From contig CANTUQ010000158.1 of the NCBI GenBank assembly GCA_947683425.1, forward strand, positions 930,001-994,000: 64,000 bases of DNA. Reading direction: 5' to 3'. Numbering within the stretch: the stretch's first letter is position 1; every line of letters begins with the position of its first letter. The stretch comes from Excoecaria cochinchinensis (lineage: Eukaryota; Streptophyta; Magnoliopsida; Malpighiales; Euphorbiaceae). Positions 35,396-47,127 of this stretch are shown here, piece after piece. The notes below the pieces were generated by a model. The model was not told the DNA's origin, did no database searches, and was given only the letters and a program-made list of their open reading frames with translations. Made by a program: the position numbers and the translations under genes.

Positions 35396-36108
35396 AAACC
35401 AATCAAAAGGGATTACATGGATAAATCGGGATATTTATTCATTTTAGGAACATTGGTTCCTTCATCCTCACTTAAAGAGGGATCGAAGAGTTATTTCAGC
35501 TATTGGTTTGAAAACCGGGATGAGTGATCCCATTTCTAAGGAAATTTAACTCTTCATTTTAATTCATGAAATTTTGCATTCCTTGGCTAAAATCGAGGAC
35601 GTTGGTCCCACTTTATTAGTAAAAATCTCAATTTAGTTATAAAGATATTTTTGTGATTTTTTAACTGACACGCGCATGAAATATAACAATTTGATTTGCA
35701 AAATAAACAAAATCACATAATTAATGGGTAGGTAAGGTCTCACCCAAGTGATGTGGTCTCCGATGTGCCATAACCCCTCCGTGTGGTCACGACAATACTC
35801 AAACAAGTAAACGTCACATTTTACCCAAACAAGAAAAACGGCAACAAAAAGGTTAGTAATAATTCCAAAATCAAGCACATAAACATAAAGGCAAGGGAAA
35901 TATAAAACATGGTTAACATTCATGTAGGAAGTGAAATGGGTTAAATTGAGTACATTAATTTAATACACAAAACAACTCACGTGCAAAAGGGATTAGAAAT
36001 TAGTCATGCAAAAATATAATAATAATGACAGTAACAAAATAATAATAATAATAATAATAATGATAATAATAGCAATAATAATAATGTTAACAATAATGAT
36101 ACTAATAC

Positions 36109-36151
<43 letters not shown>

Positions 36152-37443
36152 CATAATAACAATGATAATAATAATAATAATAGCACTAACAATAAAACAT
36201 TAATAATAATGCTAATAATAATAATATTAGCATTAATAATGAGAATATCAAAGGTAGTGACAAGAACAACGAATAATAATAATAATAATCATAATAATGT
36301 CAACAGTAGTGGTAATGATATTAACAAAACTAATGAGAACGAATGAAATTAAATAAACCAACATGAAATGAACCAGCATGAACATGCAATAAAAAATAAT
36401 AGTAGTTAGACGTATAAAAAATCATCGCAAAAACCACATTAAAACAACAAATCACACTCAGAGAAAAGGGCATGCATTCATCAAACTAATATTAATGCAA
36501 TAATCAGTACCATGAAAAATAAAATGAGATAGACTGAAATAAAATGAGATAATGGGAAAATGAGTTGAAGAATCTTTACCCTTAGATTTTGATGATATCA
36601 AAGCAAGATGTTTGAATTCGACTCTCCTTGTCAAAGTTCAAAACATATTTAAAGTAACTCAAGGATTCAAAAAAACTCAAACGAAAACAAATGATTTTTT
36701 GTTGATTTGTTTGATCATAAACTTAAGATAAGGGAATGGATTTCCATATCTCAAGCTGAGCTCAAACTCCAAATATTTTTCTGGGTTTAAGAAGATTAAA
36801 GGAAGAGATTTCAAAAAAACTCAAAGATTTTTCTCTTTTCTCTCTAGAGCACTTTCTTTTCTTCCTCTTGGCCAGCCTCCAAAATCCATCTTCCTCCTCT
36901 TCTCGAAAGTTTTTATTTTCTTATTTTCCTCCCTCTTCTCAAAAGGGGAAAGGACAAAAGCCCCTTTCTATTTTCTTCCCCTAAAAAACCCCTAAAACTT
37001 AAAAGAAATAGTTCCCAAAATCACTGAAAAATTAGGTTTTGCAGGTAGGAAAGGGACCCGAGGGAGCCTGCCCGCGAGTGGGTGGCCTTATGTCATGCGC
37101 CCATGTGCGGGTGCACCCCACATGCATGAGCTACGGCCTCACATTCGTGATGTACGACCTCGCGCGTACCGCATAGGCCACTTTGGTGGCTGGCCACCAA
37201 AAACCCTAGAATAATAAAATAAAAATAACTAAAATGAATAAGAGAAAATAGATATCAAAATGATGAACATAACAAGAAATCCAAAGTAAATATGAGTAAA
37301 TAAAATTCAAAAGCATTGTGGTACAGGTGTAAGAACATGACAAGAGGAGTTGATCGATTCTCACTTTATTGCCGACAAATCGATCCTTACTTTCATCATT
37401 GGGTAATCTTGATCTTGCACCGCCTCAGGACCCAATGTCTACA
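35396..37443 (-). repeat. Third T-type LTR
   Basis: The minus strand starts TGTAGACATTGGGTCC at 37443. It is collinear with 22190 onward (GGAACATTGGTTCCTTCATC, GATGAGTGATCCCATT). It carries AAT microsatellites (36038-36182) and a CG-rich zone (37060-37195). Its end is missing at 35396. Confidence 0.75.
36038..36182. repeat. AAT microsatellites in T LTR 3
   Basis: Several AAT tracts, the longest about 36111-36151. Their translation gives an all-isoleucine ORF, which is not a gene. Confidence 0.9.
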
Positions 37444-38259
37444 GTACAGTAATCGTATTAGTATTTGTTGATACCACACATTCGCGTTAGCACCCATAGG
37501 TACCAAAATAATCAATAAGATATCGGTAAATTCGCATTTGATAAGCCAGTATGGATTCAATTCACATTATTGAATCTAGAGGAATCAGAAACATTTGGCT
37601 ACAGCACGTAAAGCCTATAGGCATGCCTATCTATCAACTATTTTACTCGCAGGCTTACATTGTTAATTCCGGTTAACATTTATTCATTCATTTACATAAT
37701 AGAATGTACACAAAGTTTCGTAGTATGTGTCACAGTATAATCCATCATGCATAAATGCACATAGAGTTTCCATCACGCTCATAAGTTCCTATTAAATTCA
37801 CTTACACATACTCATAGTATATAGAGCAAGTCCATGTTTATCAGCCACATCATACTATCACATTAATTCATCATGTTAATCCATAACATTATATATGCAA
37901 TAATCCTTATTGGATGATATTAGACTTGATTGAAATAATGTGCATACATGTGCATGACATAAGTAATTATTTAAGCAAAATAGGGTACCTCACGGTCACA
38001 ACCATTTTGGTTGTCACCGTGACAGACCTAACACTTCGAGGCATAATGTAATCTATGGTATCTCACGATCATAACAATTTTGGTTATCACCGTGACATAC
38101 CAAACTCATTCGGCAGAATGCAATCCTTGTATACCTCAAGGTGGTAATCATTTTGGTTGTCACCGTGACCTATGCAAAAATTCCAAAACCCGACTGTGTT
38201 TTACCAAGACACAGTGGTCCTAACAACTCAATTTGTCAAATCAAATTCAAGGTTTCAAA
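37444..38259 (-). repeat. E-family LTR fragment, minus orientation
   Basis: The minus strand contains three CACGGTG hairpins (about 38170, 38090, 38020), then ATAGGCATGCCTAT (37617-37630) and related hairpins, collinear with 39240-40310 of the E LTR on +. It is cut at 37443 by the T LTR and at 38260 by the E LTR start. Confidence 0.7.
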
Positions 38260-40990
38260 TGTAATGGCCGAAAATGTACCCTAGTTGCAATTGGTATAAT
38301 TGGATTAACTAAGGGTGTAATGTGGACTTGATTGTAATAAAAGAAGGACCTAATTGAGAAACTAAAGGAAAGTTAAGTGGCCAAGTTGTAAGTTTGCATC
38401 ATTAAGCTAATTGAGGGTTAACTAATATTTAAAGGGGATTAATTAAACTAATTAAGGGACAGAAATCGAAGTGGAATCCGCGTGGCATTTTATAGGGCTA
38501 CCACCTACACTAGTATATGCATATATATTGATTTGAGGAGAGAGAAAGGACCGTGAGTGCTTGTTCCGACCATTTCCATTTTCTGCAATTCAACCCTTTC
38601 ATCTTCTTTCACGTGTGATTCCTTAGGAAGTATTAAATTGATTCTATGATTGTTGGCTTTGTGATCCAAGGATTTAATTGATAGAATTGGAAGGTAAGTG
38701 GTTTAGTAATTGATTTCTTTTCATCTTCTACTCTTTCTTGCACAATGGATTGAGAAAGCATGGAATTGATGAATTGTGTCCAATTCTGAAAATTGGAATC
38801 GTATTTGTAGAGGAAGGAGTAAAGAAACACAAGGGAAAGGCAGAAGTCGGAGAAACAAGTACTCGGTGAATGTTAGGAGCATAGGCGACGAGGTTTGGGA
38901 ACTAACCCTATAAGTGTATTGGCATGTTTTGTATTTGCTTGTATAATTTGACTAAGCATTAACTAAATTTGTAGTAGGAATCCTTAAAGATGTGAATGAA
39001 TAAGTTGATTAGGTTTAATAGGTTATGAAACTAATGTTGTGTTCATAACGATTTAAGTGGAATGTTAAATATTGAGCTATGTAAGTGTGCCATGTGATTT
39101 GTGTTAAATTGAGTAAGAATGGCTTAATGGAAATCAGGTATGAGTTTATTGTTGTTGTTGTAAAATGAGTTGGTTTGAATGACAAAAAGGAAATGAGTTT
39201 TGAGGTCTTGAAAGTGATATGAGAATTGAGATAGGGAGAACAACTGTGTTTTGTAAAACACAGCTGTGTTATAGTGTTTTTGTATAGGTCACGGTGACAA
39301 CCAAAGAGATTGCCACCGTGAGGTATGCAGGAACTCCATTCTGCCTGGCTGAGTTTGGCATGTCACGGTGACAACCAAATTGGTTATGAACGTGAGGTGC
39401 CAAAGATTGCATTCTATTCGGAAGTGTGATGTATCTCACAGTGGCAACCAAATTGGTTGTGACCGTGAGATACCTCATTTTTTGGAATGCTTGGTATGTC
39501 ACGGTGGCAACCAAATTGGTTATGACCATGAGATACCTCATTTTGCATTCTGTTTTGAGAGTGCTTGGTATGTCACGGTGGCAACCAAATTGGTTGTGAA
39601 TGTGAGGTACCTTGGCTTGCTTTCTGTTTTGAAGACCTCAGTATATCACGGTGACAACCAAATTGGTTGTGACTGTGACGTACCTTGGCTTGCTTCATGT
39701 TTTGAAGACCTCAGTATGTCAAGGTGACAACCAAATTGGTTGTGACCGTGAGGTACCCTATTTTGGCAAGTAACCCTTATTTATTTTTGTTTGTTAATTG
39801 TGTGGCTTTTAACCAAGCTTGTGGCCATTTTATTTGAGCATGATATCATGGTTATATGAAATAAATATACATATAAATATGATGATTAAAGAATGCAAAT
39901 ACTTGTTGGTTAATGATCTAATTACAAGTTATCCAAGAGTTGTAAGATGTATAAAAGAATAATGTTGATTGTTAATGTTTTGTAAATATGCAAAGTGAAG
40001 AATTTGATGTGGCTTATGTATGTGCTATTGGAGTTAACAACTATGAAATAAATAATGAAATTAATCAACTTTAGCCTGTAAGTTAAGTAGTGGATAGATA
40101 GGCATGCCTATAGGGTCAAGTGCTGCAGCCCAATGTGTCCAATTCCTCTGGAATCACAATGCGAAATAAATCCTTGCTGGATTCTTTAATGTGGAATACT
40201 GATCTTATTAAGTTACTGTACCTTAAGATATAAATGTGTATATGTGTATCCACGGATACAAGGAAATTATAGTACCTCAGGGGTACTAATGTGATACCCA
40301 TTATTCGCGTCATTGAATTGCAGGCAACCTAAATGTAAAAGATTAAGATAATCTTAATGGTTAAGTTGATGTGTGAATGCTTTGTATTTGATGGATCTAT
40401 GCAAAACCCATGTAAGCTATTCAGTCATGTGATTAAGTATTATGTATACACTAAGCAAATGCATGCTCTATTAAAATGTGAACTAGTGACAATGCTTTGA
40501 ATGTAATGATACATAAATGTTCTAGACTTGTAGGCCTAAGCATGATTCTAGTATGATGAATGTGTAATATTAATGCTATGATTGAGCTTGTATGTTATAT
40601 ATGGACGTGAGGTGATTTCAGAAGGACAAATCCGCGTTAGCAACGGTCAACACTAGGGCTACACCTTTAGTGTAGCTTTTGGGGTTTAACTATGTGTTTG
40701 TACAAGCTATGTAAGATATTATTTTGGCAATAGAAAATATGTAAAGCCGTTATAACTAAGTATAGTAAACTTAATGAATGTCTATACATATGTAAGTATG
40801 TGAGTATGATAGGTAGCATGGGAACTTATGTCATATAATGCATGTGAATGTATGCTTAATGATAAAAATTTTATTATTAAGATTATATGTATGAAATTTT
40901 AGGATGGTGAAATGTGATTGTGTTTTTTCGTTGTGGCTGTTCCTGACTGCATTAGCTGAGCTAATCTAGTGGTCGAGAATGGGCGTTACA
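38260..40990 (+). repeat. E-family 5' LTR, about 2.73 kb
   Basis: It starts TGTAATGGCCGAAAATG and ends GGGCGTTACA, followed by a primer-site-like sequence and gag. Order inside: AT-rich promoter zone (TATATAT near 38521), donor-like AAGGTAAGTGG (about 38690), lysine-rich exon (about 38815), hairpin cassette (39285-39755), ATAGGCATGCCTAT (40098-40111) with further hairpins to 40287. Confidence 0.8.
39285..39755. repeat. Seven-unit hairpin array of the E LTR
   Basis: Hairpins with arms TCACGGTGGCAACC and GGTTGTGACCGTGA start near 39287, 39363, 39435, 39499, 39573, 39646 and 39719, mostly 72-76 bp apart with one 64-bp step. The spacers are also similar (CATTCTGTTTTG-, GCTTGGTATG-like), so the whole 72-bp unit is tandem. 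Confidence 0.85.
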
Positions 40991-40995
40991 AGTTA

Positions 40996-41007
40996 TGGTA
41001 TGAAAGC
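40996..41007 (+). other. Primer binding site, decayed initiator-Met type
   Basis: TGGTATGAAAGC against the usual TGGTATCAGAGC, 5 bases after the LTR end. The second copy (50233-50244) reads TGGTATGAAACC. Confidence 0.65.
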
Positions 41008-41099
41008 CCAGGTTTAGTCTTTTCTGGGTAATTGGGTAGTTAGGCTATGTATAGACATGTTGACCTAATGCAGATGTCCTTGTGTAAATGTGTAGATCG

Positions 41100-42257
41100 A
41101 TGGATCCTAGTGACAACCCTAGTCATCACTCGAGAGAGAGATGGCCGAAAGTGTTAATCCTCAAGAAGTAGATGTGACGGAGTCTGGTCAGTTAGGGCCA
41201 GTCAGTTTTGGAAATGAGGTTCCGATGGTTCCAATGGAGGCTCTGCTAAAGATGTCACAAGACATGGCCAGAGTGCTGGATCGAATGACGGCACCGAAGG
41301 CTCCAGTGGAATCATTAAGAATGCATGGAGCGAAAGAGTTTCATGGTACAAGGTTGGATGAGTCTGAAAAAGCAGAATACTGGATAGAAAAGGTGCAGAG
41401 GGTTCTAAGAGAGATCAAACGTCCTTCGGATCAACGAGTAGAATGTGTAGTATTGTTACTTTAGGGTGCAGCATACGACTGGTGGAAATTAGTTCTGCAG
41501 CATCCGATGCTCCCGAATCTAATTACTTGGGAATTCTATGAAAGAGAGTTCCGGAATAAGTTTGTGACCAAGGCATATAGAGAGGCCAACTGGAAGCAAT
41601 TCTTGAATTTGAGGCAGAGAACAATGACTGTAGCAGAGTATGAGAAAGAGTTCTGCCGATTGAGTAAGTATGCACCAAAGGGTGTATTGACTGAGGAGCT
41701 CAGGTGTCAGCAGTTTGAAGAAGGGCTGATTGAAGAGATTAAGGCGTTACTGATCTCGCTGACTACAGAGCAGAATGTAAGCTACTATCATATAGTTCAA
41801 GCTACTATACGAGCTGAGACATAATTTGGAGTACAATGGGAAAGGATACAGAAAAGGAATTCTAATCGAGGTGGATCTAATATGGGCAAGAGACCAAGAG
41901 ATTTTGAGATGGCACCACCAGCAAAATCTGTGTTTAGTTCAGCAGCAAGGGGTAAGAACCGAGGAGCACCATCTGTATCTGGATCTGGTAGAGGTACATC
42001 CGGTACCAAGAATGAAGTGCATGAGTGTCCCCATTGTGGCAAAAGGCATAGACGGGAATGATGGAAAGTGACACGTGCATGTTTTAGGTGTGGAAGTACT
42101 GAGCATTTCTTAGCCAACTGTCCAAAGGTGTATGATGTAACTGGAAATCAGCAGGAACAGAGCAGAGGTGGTTCTAATTTACCTCCAGTTAATAGAGGAA
42201 GAGGTAGAGGGTGAGGCGGAGGCAGCCAGTCCAGAGGTGTAGCTGACTCAGAAACAT
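41100..42257 (+). pseudogene. Gag relic of a Tekay/Del-like Ty3/gypsy element, copy A
   Basis: An ATG at 41100 (MDPSDNPSHH) is followed by a frameshift into the main frame at 41141 (MAESVNPQEVDVTESG). That frame reads KEFHGTRLDESEKAEYWIEK, a TAG at 41462, then GAAYDWWKLVLQHP, TWEFYEREFRNKFV, and RTMTVAEYEKEFCRLSKYAP: the capsid domain. After a TAA at 41822 come basic and Gly-rich stretches, then HECPHCGKRHRRE with a TGA in place of the next Cys codon, and the zinc knuckle CFRCGSTEHFLANCP (C-X2-C-X4-H-X4-C). No protease or pol follows; C LTR sequence starts at 42258. The protein would have packaged element RNA; this copy is dead. Confidence 0.9.
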
Positions 42258-44227
42258 CTCTTAAGCTTTGATTGGTATGTTTTTAGTGGGAATTGATCAT
42301 CTCTTAAGTTTTGATTGGTAAGTTTTTAATGGGTTTTCTCTTCTTCTTCATCTTTTCTCTTGATCTTGGTTAGATGTGTTCTTAATCTAGGATTTTTGTG
42401 TTTGTATGGTCCTTGGGTTTTCGGGTTTAGAAGCACCTACTAATGATCCCAAGGGGAAAAAGAAGGCGAGTGGGAGTGGAGCTTGCAACTAGGAGCATAG
42501 GAATTTACAGGTTTGGGAATTTATTTGAATCTGTTGCATTTTTGTGATTTGGTATGTTTGAATGAATTTCTAGAAATTTGAGGTTTGATGAGGCTCATGT
42601 TAGTGCAAATGTTATGGGTTTTAGTTTGATTTCAGTTGTGATGCATGAATGATGAGTTATTGAAGCAAATTTGAAGTTTCATGAACTTTGCTGAAATTTT
42701 ATGGGTTTGTCACTTTTGAGAAGTTTGATTATGTTAATTCATGATTTTGATTGTGTTAATTGTTGTAAAGCTGTGTTTTATGTTAATTATGATGATCGGA
42801 AGGTTGATTTGAGGCTAGACGAAGTTTGGGTTGATTTGTGTTTGAGATTGGAGGTTTGGGTGATTTGGGAGTGTGATTTTCTGCAGATTTTCGCGTAAGA
42901 GCTGGAAATCACGACTCTGTCCCGAGCGCGACACTATCGCAAGGTTGCGATAGAGCTTGGTGAATTCAGCCCTTGCACGTGGCCTAGCGGATTTGGGCTG
43001 CCGAGCCGCTACAGCGAGAGCTCTCTGTCTCGAGCATGACAGAACACTTGGCTACCGAGCGAAATTGGACAGTCCCCTGTTGCAAGCGCGTGCTTGTGCG
43101 CGAGCACGAAAGCTTTTGTTGGCCACTCGCTGTCGTGAGGGCGACAGTGAGATGTGCTTCTGTCTCAACGCGAGCGCAAAGACTGCCGCGATCGCGACCT
43201 GGGCCAAGTTTTGCCTCTGTCGCTAGCGCGACACCCCTGGTTTCAATTTGAGTTTTCTTTTGTGATTTCCGATGTTTAATTTATGAACTTGGGATGCTTT
43301 TAGGTTTATACTTGGACAATTTTATTAAGTATATGAATATAATTGGATGTATTATGCATGACCTGCAAGAGTTAGTTTAGTGGATAGTTAGGCATGCCTA
43401 ATAGAGTTCAGTAGCTGCAACCCTCAGTTCTATTCTGGACCATGATCAGGTCCCCGTTTGGTTCCTCGCGAACCTCAATGTGTTAGGATCTTGTTTAAGA
43501 TCCCCACTTTATAATGTTTTTGAATGAGAACATGTGATGCTGCTTTTTGATTCGTACCTGTAAGGTACCGCCATGCGTTCACTCGTTATCCACTACTGTG
43601 AGTCAGTAGGTGTTATACTTCATTGTCTTATCAGAATGTGAATCCGAATGACTATGATTATAAGTATGTGAATCTGAATGACTATGATTATGAGCATATG
43701 AATCAGTTAGCATATGAATATGATTCGCTTATGATTATCAGCATATGCCAATATGTATGTGATCTACCTTGACCATCATTATGAATGGCCGTCCATATTA
43801 TTGTTGTTTATTTCCCCACTAAGTGTTATCGCTTAGCACGAGTATTTCATCCGTGCAGGTGCGGAAGCTGTATAGCTTTTGGGAGAGTCGCCGCAAGTCA
43901 AGCCAACACAGAGGGATTGATGTTAGGACTTAGTTTTTGTAATAGTGAACTCTCATTGCATTTAGTCTTTTGTTCAGCTTCCACCTTGTAATTTTGAAAG
44001 ATGTAATTATTTTGGTAATATCAGAACAGTTATATAATGAATATTATTATTGCATCTTTGAATGAATGATCAGTTTGGTTTTAAAGTTTTAAGTTCCGCT
44101 ATATATATGTATATTGATATTATGTCTACGAATGTTATTGCATCGTTTTACTTGGTAACACCCTTGCTCATATGGGTTCTCACTTCATTGCGGATGGGTT
44201 CTCCTACGTATGGGTAGGGGGTGTTAC
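42258..44227 (+). repeat. C-family LTR 3' part, copy A
   Basis: It starts inside the LTR with a two-fold CTCTTAAG-TTTGATTGGTA repeat and ends GGGGGTGTTACA. It contains donor GGTAAGTT (about 42315), acceptor GGGTTTAG, the DPKGKKKASGSG segment (about 42437), a CG-rich palindrome cassette (42914-43235), the hairpin block (43388-43601) and CTAAGTG..CGCTTAG (43819-43836). Confidence 0.8.
42914..43235. repeat. CG-rich palindrome cassette of C LTR, copy A
   Basis: Variants of CTGTCGCGAGCGCGACAG: CTGTCCCGAGCGCGACA (42916), CTGTCTCGAGCATGACAG (43025), CTGTCGTGAGGGCGACAG (43130), CTGTCGCTAGCGCGACA (43216). Copy B holds the same set at 52151-52472. Confidence 0.8.
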
Positions 44228-47127
44228 ATAGTCCCTAAACATGGTAAAATTACAATTTAATCCTTAAACTTAACAAAAATTGGAAAATGCCATTAGTTCA
44301 TTCTTTTTACCTTTTTAACCTTTATTTAACATACAAATTACCGTTATGCCCTCATACTACCAATTTCATGCCAAATTATATTTTAGTTCCTAAAAAGTGA
44401 CCAACTTTCATATTTAACCAATTATGGTAAAAACTATTTATGGTAACCTATTTATGGTAAAAACTACCATTATGTCCTCAAAACTTTGCATTTATTCCAA
44501 TTAAATCCATTTTTCATGCAAGTATCATTTTAATCGCAACTTAAACATTTTAATCTCATTTTTACCAAATTGCCCCCTATATAAAACTGGCAGACATCTT
44601 TGGTCAGGATAAATTAGACGTTAACCCGATAGGTTCAATACAAAATAGAGAGACCCCGTGGGACCACCCCTATAGGTTTAATACATAATAGAGGGACCCC
44701 GTGGCACCACCCCTATGATACAAAAAATAGAAATACAGATCAATACTATATTAAAACAGAACAATATATAGAATAGGACAGTCATTGGCCTATAATAAGT
44801 GAGATGCCATGCTCACACCCACGGTCTTATGTCCTTCTGGCTAGTCATCAAATCCTGAACTAGACTTGACTACCAGATTACTACATAGTGCATCAAAATT
44901 CCACTTTCCACATTTTTAAGTTACCATTCATACTTTTCCTGGAATTTCATCATTATATTCCATTCTTTTCCATACAATTCGATCATTATACATTTAATTT
45001 TCATCCATGTGTCATCTTATGCCATAAAACTCATGAAATCATCATGGTACACATCGATACACATATACTTACCATTCGACCATGATATTAATTTTTCACC
45101 ATTAATTCTTTTCAACACTTTTAAAATTTATTTAGGTGATTTACATGTCAAATATCATAGCCATGCCATTATTTCACATCAAAACACACCAAAATCATAT
45201 CTTTACATACATTGATCAAATCGGCCAACATATTCATCATCCATCATAAATTATTTTCATCACCTTTATCATTCATTTAGGTAAATTACATGTCAATTAA
45301 CTTATTTATATCATTAGTTTGCATTAGAACATATCAAAATCACATTTTTACTCACTTATTTAATTTAGCCAAAGCACATATCATCCATCATGTGAATTTT
45401 TGTTTCTCTAATTCATTCCATTAGCTAGATTACATGTTAATTTTCTAGTTATATCATTAAATCATATTAAACACATAAAAATCTCATTTTTACCGATATA
45501 TACCATTCGGCCTACATGTTGTCCATGGTATATGTTTTATTTCTTTTCATTTCAATCATTCAAAATCTCATTTTTAATCTTCCTAAATAAGACTATATGG
45601 TTTGATTCAATTAAACATGCATATTTCACATACTTTATGTTTAAACATAACTAAAAATCATACTTTTAACATGGAAAAAGGAGGATATTGTATCCACTAA
45701 CCTTATGTTCATGCTCTTCACGCTAAGATCTTCCTTTCATAGCCATAGCTCCTCAAAACACCATCACTTTCCTTATGCTCCAATAGTGGCCAAATATAAA
45801 CACCAAAGAAAACACCATAAATTTATCTCCTTTATGCCAAATAATTACATAAACATACTTTTAACATCCTAAAATACCATTTGAACCATTGAATCAATTT
45901 AAAAATATCAACTTTACATACATCAATTTTCTTATTTTCTCTCACTTATTCCCCTTCAAATGAACTCTAATCACCATCACTAGATTTTAGAGAGGCTGAA
46001 CTTTACTTAGGAGGCTTGGATTTGGGAAGAGATGAAGAGAGAATTGAAAAAAATGAAGGAAGAATCAAGATGAGCAATTCGGCCTAAGGGAGAGAGGGAG
46101 GAGGCTATTGGATTTCTAGGTTTTTCTCTAGAGAAATCTGGTGTTTTAGCGTTTATATAGCCTCATCTAATGGGCCAAGCCATGGCCCAACCAATTTGGG
46201 CAAACCCAAAAGCCCATTTAGGTTAAGAAGCCCATTTTTCAACCATAAATTATTTTTATTACTTTCCAAGCTCAATTTCTCTCAAAATCAATTTAATAAT
46301 TCTTAAAATATATAATTTAGCCTTCACATAAAATTTTATGTCAATCGGAGACCGTTTCCCAGTCCGATAATTTCTTACCAATCCGATAACTCAATTTTCT
46401 GTCTAACCGTAAAATTTATTTTTCATTACCATTTGATTCTCCATAATATTTCAAGAAAATCCGTACTTTTAGATAATTTTTCTGAGGTCCATAACTATTT
46501 TTAGAGTCCGATCAAACTTTGGTCAAACTAATCAAAATAAAGTCAACTGGTCTGACCGATCCGGTTCACTTTTCATTATTGACCTTATTTTTACTCTTTA
46601 TAACTCATTTAACCTTGATTTCATCTCAATCAGGGTCCTTATCCAGTTCAGTTAAATTGAATAGGTCAAGTCCACCAATTTCTAAATGTCACCGAAAACT
46701 TTATTTTTCACTACCAAAAATTCATAAATATTATTTAGAGTTCATGTATGCCTTATAAATAATTTTTAGAGGTCATTTACTATTTTTAAAATTTTGGTCA
46801 AAGTTCGGTCAAACCCTTGGTTACTATTAAACCGAACAAGAGGCTTTTCTTCGGTTTGACTTTTGGGGACCTATTTGACCTCATTTTCACTCCAAATTAC
46901 ACCTCCAGAATCGTTATAAAATATACTTTCCAATGGTCTAATAAAATATTTTTTGCTTTAGGGTTCTTGGGAAGTCACCCATCAGGGGCTTCCCTGACCT
47001 AAACACATTTATCATTTCTTCTCTTTTGTCTTTGAGGGCATAATCACTGATATTTTCACCCGCAATTCATATTATAAACTTTACAGAATCCACTGATTAG
47101 TACTAACCCAGTATTCAGGCCATTACA
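44228..47127 (-). repeat. F LTR first 2.9 kb, inverted, copy A
   Basis: The minus strand starts TGTAATGGCCTGAATACTGG at 47127 and runs collinear with 3409-6312 of the F LTR to an abrupt end at 44228, directly after the C LTR end. It includes the promoter zone (CTATATAAAC at 46151-46160 on the minus strand) with many TGGGCC/TGGGCT phrases (46165-46240). No gene. Confidence 0.85.

Noticed and set aside
39285..39755. Centromere-type satellite.
   Set aside because: The 72-bp unit occurs in only seven copies, inside one LTR, at the place where related LTRs carry other palindromes.
41797..42117. A 106-codon minus-strand ORF (repeated at 51034-51354).
   Set aside because: Antisense to the zinc-knuckle part of gag; it is present twice only through the tandem duplication.
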